Source: Limnohabitans sp. (lineage in GTDB: Bacteria > Pseudomonadota > Gammaproteobacteria > Burkholderiales > Burkholderiaceae_C). Taken from it: a DNA stretch of 7,698 nt. The notes beneath the pieces are model-generated. The model was given only the letters and a program-made list of their open reading frames with translations. It was not told the DNA's origin and searched no databases. This document shows positions 4,885 through 7,698 of this stretch, in pieces; position 1 is the first letter of the stretch, and every line of letters begins with the position of its first letter. Both the position numbers and the translations under genes were made by a program. Where the stretch lies: assembly GCA_024641725.1 (NCBI GenBank), contig JAHECM010000106.1, forward strand, positions 1,369-9,066, written 5' to 3'.

Positions 4885-6456
4885 TCAGTGCGTTTGCCAC
4901 TGCGATTGGAATGGCTCAGGCCAGCCAGCACGGGCTGGGTTGAGCAACGCACCCTCGGCCAGCGTGCTCACGTGCTGGTCCAGACTGACGATGCCGCCCT
5001 GCTCGCCTCGCATCAGGATGTGCGCGGCTTGGAGTTCATTGGGCTGGTTCAGCCCTGCCGCCCCGAGCAATTCAGCCAGTTGGGTCAATGTGTTGCCGTG
5101 AAACTGATGCACCCGTTGGGCTTTGTCGGTCACGACCACCGCTTGTTGACGGCGGGGGTCTTGCGTGGCAACGCCGGTGGGGCAGTGGTCGGTGTGGCAG
5201 CTCCTGGACTGGATGCAGCCGAGTGAAAACATGAAGCCACGCGCCGAATTGCACCAATCGGCGCCGAGCGCCAAGCAGCGAGCAATGTCAAACGCGGAGA
5301 TGACTTTGCCGGCTGCGCCGATCTTGATGTGTTGACGCAATCCGGCACCGACCAGGGTGTTGTGCACCAAGCGCAAGCCCTCGCGCATGGGCATGCCCAC
5401 GTGGTCGGTGAACTCCACCGGGGCCGCACCCGTGCCACCTTCGCCGCCGTCGACGGTGATGAAGTCAGGGTGTTGGCCGGTTGTGAGCATGGCCTGGACC
5501 AGTGCAAACCATTCGCCAATGTTGCCAATGCACAGCTTGATGCCAACCGGCTTGCCGCCTGACAGTTGGCGCAATTGGCAGACAAAGTCCAGCATGCCCG
5601 CGAAGTCCTTAAATGCACTGTGCCGCGCAGGTGAAATGCAGTCTTGTCCAACCGGTACGCCCCGGGCTTGGGCGATCTCGGCGCTGACTTTGGCTCCCGG
5701 CAGCACGCCGCCGTGACCGGGCTTGGCGCCTTGCGAGAGCTTGAGTTCAATCATCTTCACAAAAGGGGCAGTGGCCTGCTGTTGGAACCGCTCGGGGTCG
5801 AAGCGCCCTGCCTCGTCACGGCAGCCAAAATAACCCGAGGCCACTTGCCAAATGACGTCGCCGCCGTGTTGGTGGTGAATGGAAATGCTCCCCTCGCCGG
5901 TGTTGTGAGCGAAGCCGCCAAGGGCTGCACCTTTGTTCAGCGCTTTGATGGCGTTGCCAGACAGTGCGCCGAAACTCATGCCGGAAACATTGAGCACGGA
6001 CATGGCGTAGGGCTGCGCACAGCGACCCTCGCCCACTTGGACCTTGAACGTGCTGGCATCTGGATGGGTTGGAAAGATGGAGTGGGCCAACCACTGCGTG
6101 TCTTCGCGGTACAGGTCTTGGATGGTGCCGAAACCTCGTTTGTCGTTTTGCAGTTTGGCGCGGGCATACACAATGGCCCGCTGGTTCCTGGAAAACGGCA
6201 ATTTGTCATCGTCGCTTTCGAGAAAATATTGGCGAATTTCGGGCCGGATGTATTCCAAGGCGTAACGCAGACGACCGGTCAGTGGGTAGTTGCGGCGCAC
6301 GGCATGTTGAGATTGCCTCAAGTCTTGCAAGCCCAGCAAGAACAGGCCCAAGCAAAAAACGGCAAAACCCAGAGAAAAGGGCAGGCTCAACAAGGCCAGC
6401 AGGCCCGTCAGCAGCCAGGGGCTATAGCGTGAGAAATTTCCAGTCAGGGCATTCAT
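4885..6456 (-). CDS. FMN-binding glutamate synthase-domain protein, membrane-anchored, stand-alone
   Basis: A 523-residue protein. Residues about 12-45 form one or two hydrophobic helices (PWLLTGLLALLSLPFSLGFAV ... LGLFLLGL), so the protein is probably tethered to the inner membrane. From about 100 to 490 it matches the FMN-binding domain of the glutamate synthase large subunit (COG0069): SGMSFGALS (158-166), NTGEGS (185-190), QGAKPGHGG (242-250), DGGEGGTGAAP (336-346), then a 3Fe-4S motif with C414, C420 and C425 (C-x5-C-x4-C). It lacks the glutaminase domain and C-terminal GXGXG helix of full GltB (about 1500 residues), and no gltD neighbour is visible. True glutamate synthesis from glutamine is therefore uncertain; it may use another nitrogen donor or act on another substrate. 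ATG 6456 has GGAG five bases upstream. It lies on the same strand as the upstream glycan gene and the downstream mazEF. Confidence 0.9.
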   Translation of the reverse strand: MNALTGNFSRYSPWLLTGLLALLSLPFSLGFAVFCLGLFLLGLQDLRQSQHAVRRNYPLTGRLRYALEYIRPEIRQYFLESDDDKLPFSRNQRAIVYARAKLQNDKRGFGTIQDLYREDTQWLAHSIFPTHPDASTFKVQVGEGRCAQPYAMSVLNVSGMSFGALSGNAIKALNKGAALGGFAHNTGEGSISIHHQHGGDVIWQVASGYFGCRDEAGRFDPERFQQQATAPFVKMIELKLSQGAKPGHGGVLPGAKVSAEIAQARGVPVGQDCISPARHSAFKDFAGMLDFVCQLRQLSGGKPVGIKLCIGNIGEWFALVQAMLTTGQHPDFITVDGGEGGTGAAPVEFTDHVGMPMREGLRLVHNTLVGAGLRQHIKIGAAGKVISAFDIARCLALGADWCNSARGFMFSLGCIQSRSCHTDHCPTGVATQDPRRQQAVVVTDKAQRVHQFHGNTLTQLAELLGAAGLNQPNELQAAHILMRGEQGGIVSLDQHVSTLAEGALLNPARAGWPEPFQSQWQTH

Positions 6457-6557
6457 GGCGTCTCCAATGACAGGCCCAGCTTAACCCGAATGTTTGCCCA
6501 GGCACGGCGTGGTCATTTGGCTGTGAGGGGGCAGTTGTCCTCTTCATCCCATGGCAC

Positions 6558-6576
6558 GGGGTCCGTTGAGGCCCCC
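6558..6576 (-). terminator. GC hairpin just after the Wzy_C/PglL-type gene, weak terminator candidate
   Basis: GGGG (6558-6561) and CC (6563-6564) pair with GG (6570-6571) and CCCC (6573-6576) with one internal mismatch and a 5-base loop. It starts two bases after the stop codon, but no T-run follows on the minus strand. The remaining bases to 6456 show no convincing promoter for the glutamate-synthase-domain gene, so read-through cannot be excluded. Confidence 0.2.
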
Positions 6577-6577
6577 A

Positions 6578-7698
6578 TCATGGCGGTGTACTGGTCGATG
6601 CCGCAAAGGCTTGCTGCTGCCTTTGCTGGTGCAAGGCTACCAAGTCATCTCGGCCCAAGAGCCGGGCGCTGTCGATGACGGCTTGTACGACACGAGGCTC
6701 GGGGGAGTAGTGCAGCAGATCCAAACTGGTGTTGAGTGCCCACGCGGCGTTTTGGGCTGTGATGGGCGTGGTGGTCAGTTGGGCAAATGCCTGTGTCCGG
6801 TGGAAAAACAGGCTTTTTTGTGCTGCCGCATCGGGGTGGTTGCGCCAAAATGCAGCGCGTTGCGCCAGCGGCAAATACACCTGGCGCACCCGCCAATAAT
6901 CGAGCGCCATGAGGCCGATCAAAACCAAGCCGCTCGCAGCAAGCCATCGCCTCGCGGGGTTTTTTTGTGAGCGCCAGCCCTGGCCCGCAGGCCAGAGCAT
7001 CAGGAAGCACAGCAAAGCCGCCACCTGAAACGGGCCGTGCCAAAGTGGAAACTCCAACAGGCTGTGCAAGCCGATCATGGCCAGGGCGCCCCAGGCCAAG
7101 GCCTGCTCGCTGTGCCGCAATACCCAAGGGCGCATGGCCACGGCCCAAACGCCCAGGCTGCCCAGAATCGCCACAGCGGCGGGGATGCCCAGCTCGACGG
7201 CCAAGTGCAGCGGCAGGTTGTGGGCGTTGCCCAAGATGTCGCAAAAACGTGGCCCATCGACCGGGGTGATGTAGTGCGCGTATTTGAGCTCTCCCCAGCC
7301 CCAACCCCACCAGGGTTGCTGGCCGATCAGGTTCAGCACGTTGTGCCACAAGATCAGGCGGCTGCCGCAGCCATCGTTGCCGCCCATGCGCGCCATGGCG
7401 CTGACGCCTTCTTGCTGCGTCAAGGCCGACAAGGCTTGCGGCAGCAAGGCGTTCGCGAGCAAATAGAGGGCCAAGGCCCACAGGCTCCAGCGCCAAGACG
7501 GCGGAGTGATCCGTGCGGCCTTTGGCCATGACCAGACAAGGCACAAGGCCACGGCGAGCAGCATTTGAACCAGTCCAGTGCGCGAGGCGGTGGCCGCATT
7601 GCCCACGGCCAGCAGGGCCAGCATCCAAGCCGCATGGCGTGATCGCAGGCCCTGGGTTTGCCACCACAGCACCGCCATGACGCCCATGCTGGTCAGGG
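6578..7698 (-). CDS. Wzy_C/PglL-type O-oligosaccharyltransferase or O-antigen ligase, N-terminus outside window
   Basis: The frame is open to the window edge and ends at TGA 6578-6580; about 373 residues are visible, so roughly 200 N-terminal residues (more membrane helices) are missing from a family of about 550-600. Counting from the methionine at 7687, the fragment has membrane helices at about 20-55, 67-88, 158-184, 197-233 and 248-265. A periplasmic loop carries the Wzy/ligase signatures: SRTG (35-38), SRLILWHNVLNLIGQQPWWG (109-128), GNAHNLPLHLAVELG (153-167) and HSLLEFPLWHGPF (208-220). The His-Asn pair (156-157) and H208/E212 are the conserved polar residues. The tail (about 270-360) resembles the Wzy_C_2 region of PglL-type enzymes, which move lipid-linked glycans onto proteins such as pilin; ligases attach them to lipid A core. 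HSLLEFPLW favours the PglL side. Which one applies here is not decided by this window. Confidence 0.85.
   Translation of the reverse strand, partial: LTSMGVMAVLWWQTQGLRSRHAAWMLALLAVGNAATASRTGLVQMLLAVALCLVWSWPKAARITPPSWRWSLWALALYLLANALLPQALSALTQQEGVSAMARMGGNDGCGSRLILWHNVLNLIGQQPWWGWGWGELKYAHYITPVDGPRFCDILGNAHNLPLHLAVELGIPAAVAILGSLGVWAVAMRPWVLRHSEQALAWGALAMIGLHSLLEFPLWHGPFQVAALLCFLMLWPAGQGWRSQKNPARRWLAASGLVLIGLMALDYWRVRQVYLPLAQRAAFWRNHPDAAAQKSLFFHRTQAFAQLTTTPITAQNAAWALNTSLDLLHYSPEPRVVQAVIDSARLLGRDDLVALHQQRQQQAFAASTSTPP

Noticed and set aside
5644..6432. 262-codon plus-strand frame opposite the glutamate-synthase-domain gene
   Set aside because: Antisense shadow: the minus-strand frame holds all conserved FMN and Fe-S motifs, and this one shows no family resemblance.
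6645..7667. 340-codon minus-strand frame overlapping the Wzy_C/PglL-type gene in another frame
   Set aside because: Its product is R/G/P-rich with no membrane helices or motifs, while the chosen frame has the HN, PWWGWG and HSLLEFPLW signatures.
1..7698. CRISPR array, tRNA, rRNA, IS element or phage gene
   Set aside because: No regularly spaced repeats, no tRNA cloverleaf, and no transposase or integrase motifs were seen on either strand.

Overview
The window looks like a chromosomal segment of a betaproteobacterium of the order Burkholderiales, most likely family Comamonadaceae. This is inferred from the GC-rich coding style and from the gene families present: a YaeQ-family gene, a DUF3717-DUF1289 protein, a riboswitch-led TerC/YjbE-type membrane protein, a BepA-like M48 protease, moaC and a Wzy_C/PglL-type enzyme. 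Species cannot be named from the sequence alone.

Layout, left to right. Bases 1-240 hold the 3' end of a yaeQ-family gene (+). It converges on a small four-cysteine protein of the DUF3717/DUF1289 families (330-791, -). Bases 792-1107 carry no protein gene. They hold a divergent promoter region and then a well-formed yybP-ykoY (Mn2+) riboswitch at about 886-1014, whose closing stem competes with a perfect 8-bp hairpin (1010-1017 with 1037-1044). The riboswitch leads directly into a TerC/YjbE-family membrane protein (1108-1794, +), a likely Mn2+ exporter. Converging on it is a periplasmic M48 zinc metalloprotease with a TPR-like tail (1831-3414, -), which starts at TTG. Divergent from the protease is moaC of molybdopterin synthesis (3508-3996, +).

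After a 140-base spacer of different base composition comes a complete MazEF toxin-antitoxin operon on the minus strand (mazE 4481-4723, mazF 4137-4481). The two genes overlap by one base, and a promoter with an overlapping perfect dyad (likely autoregulatory operator) lies upstream. Next is a membrane-anchored, stand-alone glutamate-synthase-domain flavoprotein with an intact 3Fe-4S cysteine motif (4885-6456, -). The window ends inside a Wzy_C/PglL-type O-oligosaccharyltransferase or O-antigen ligase gene (6578-7698, -, 5' end missing).

The genes do not form one pathway. The coherent units are the riboswitch plus TerC transporter (manganese homeostasis) and the mazEF module (post-segregational or stress toxin). 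The rest are housekeeping genes: envelope proteolysis, molybdenum cofactor, glycan transfer. I see no CRISPR array, tRNA, rRNA, transposase or integrase. The strongest non-protein signal is the manganese riboswitch. I found nothing that clearly amounts to an undescribed multi-gene system.
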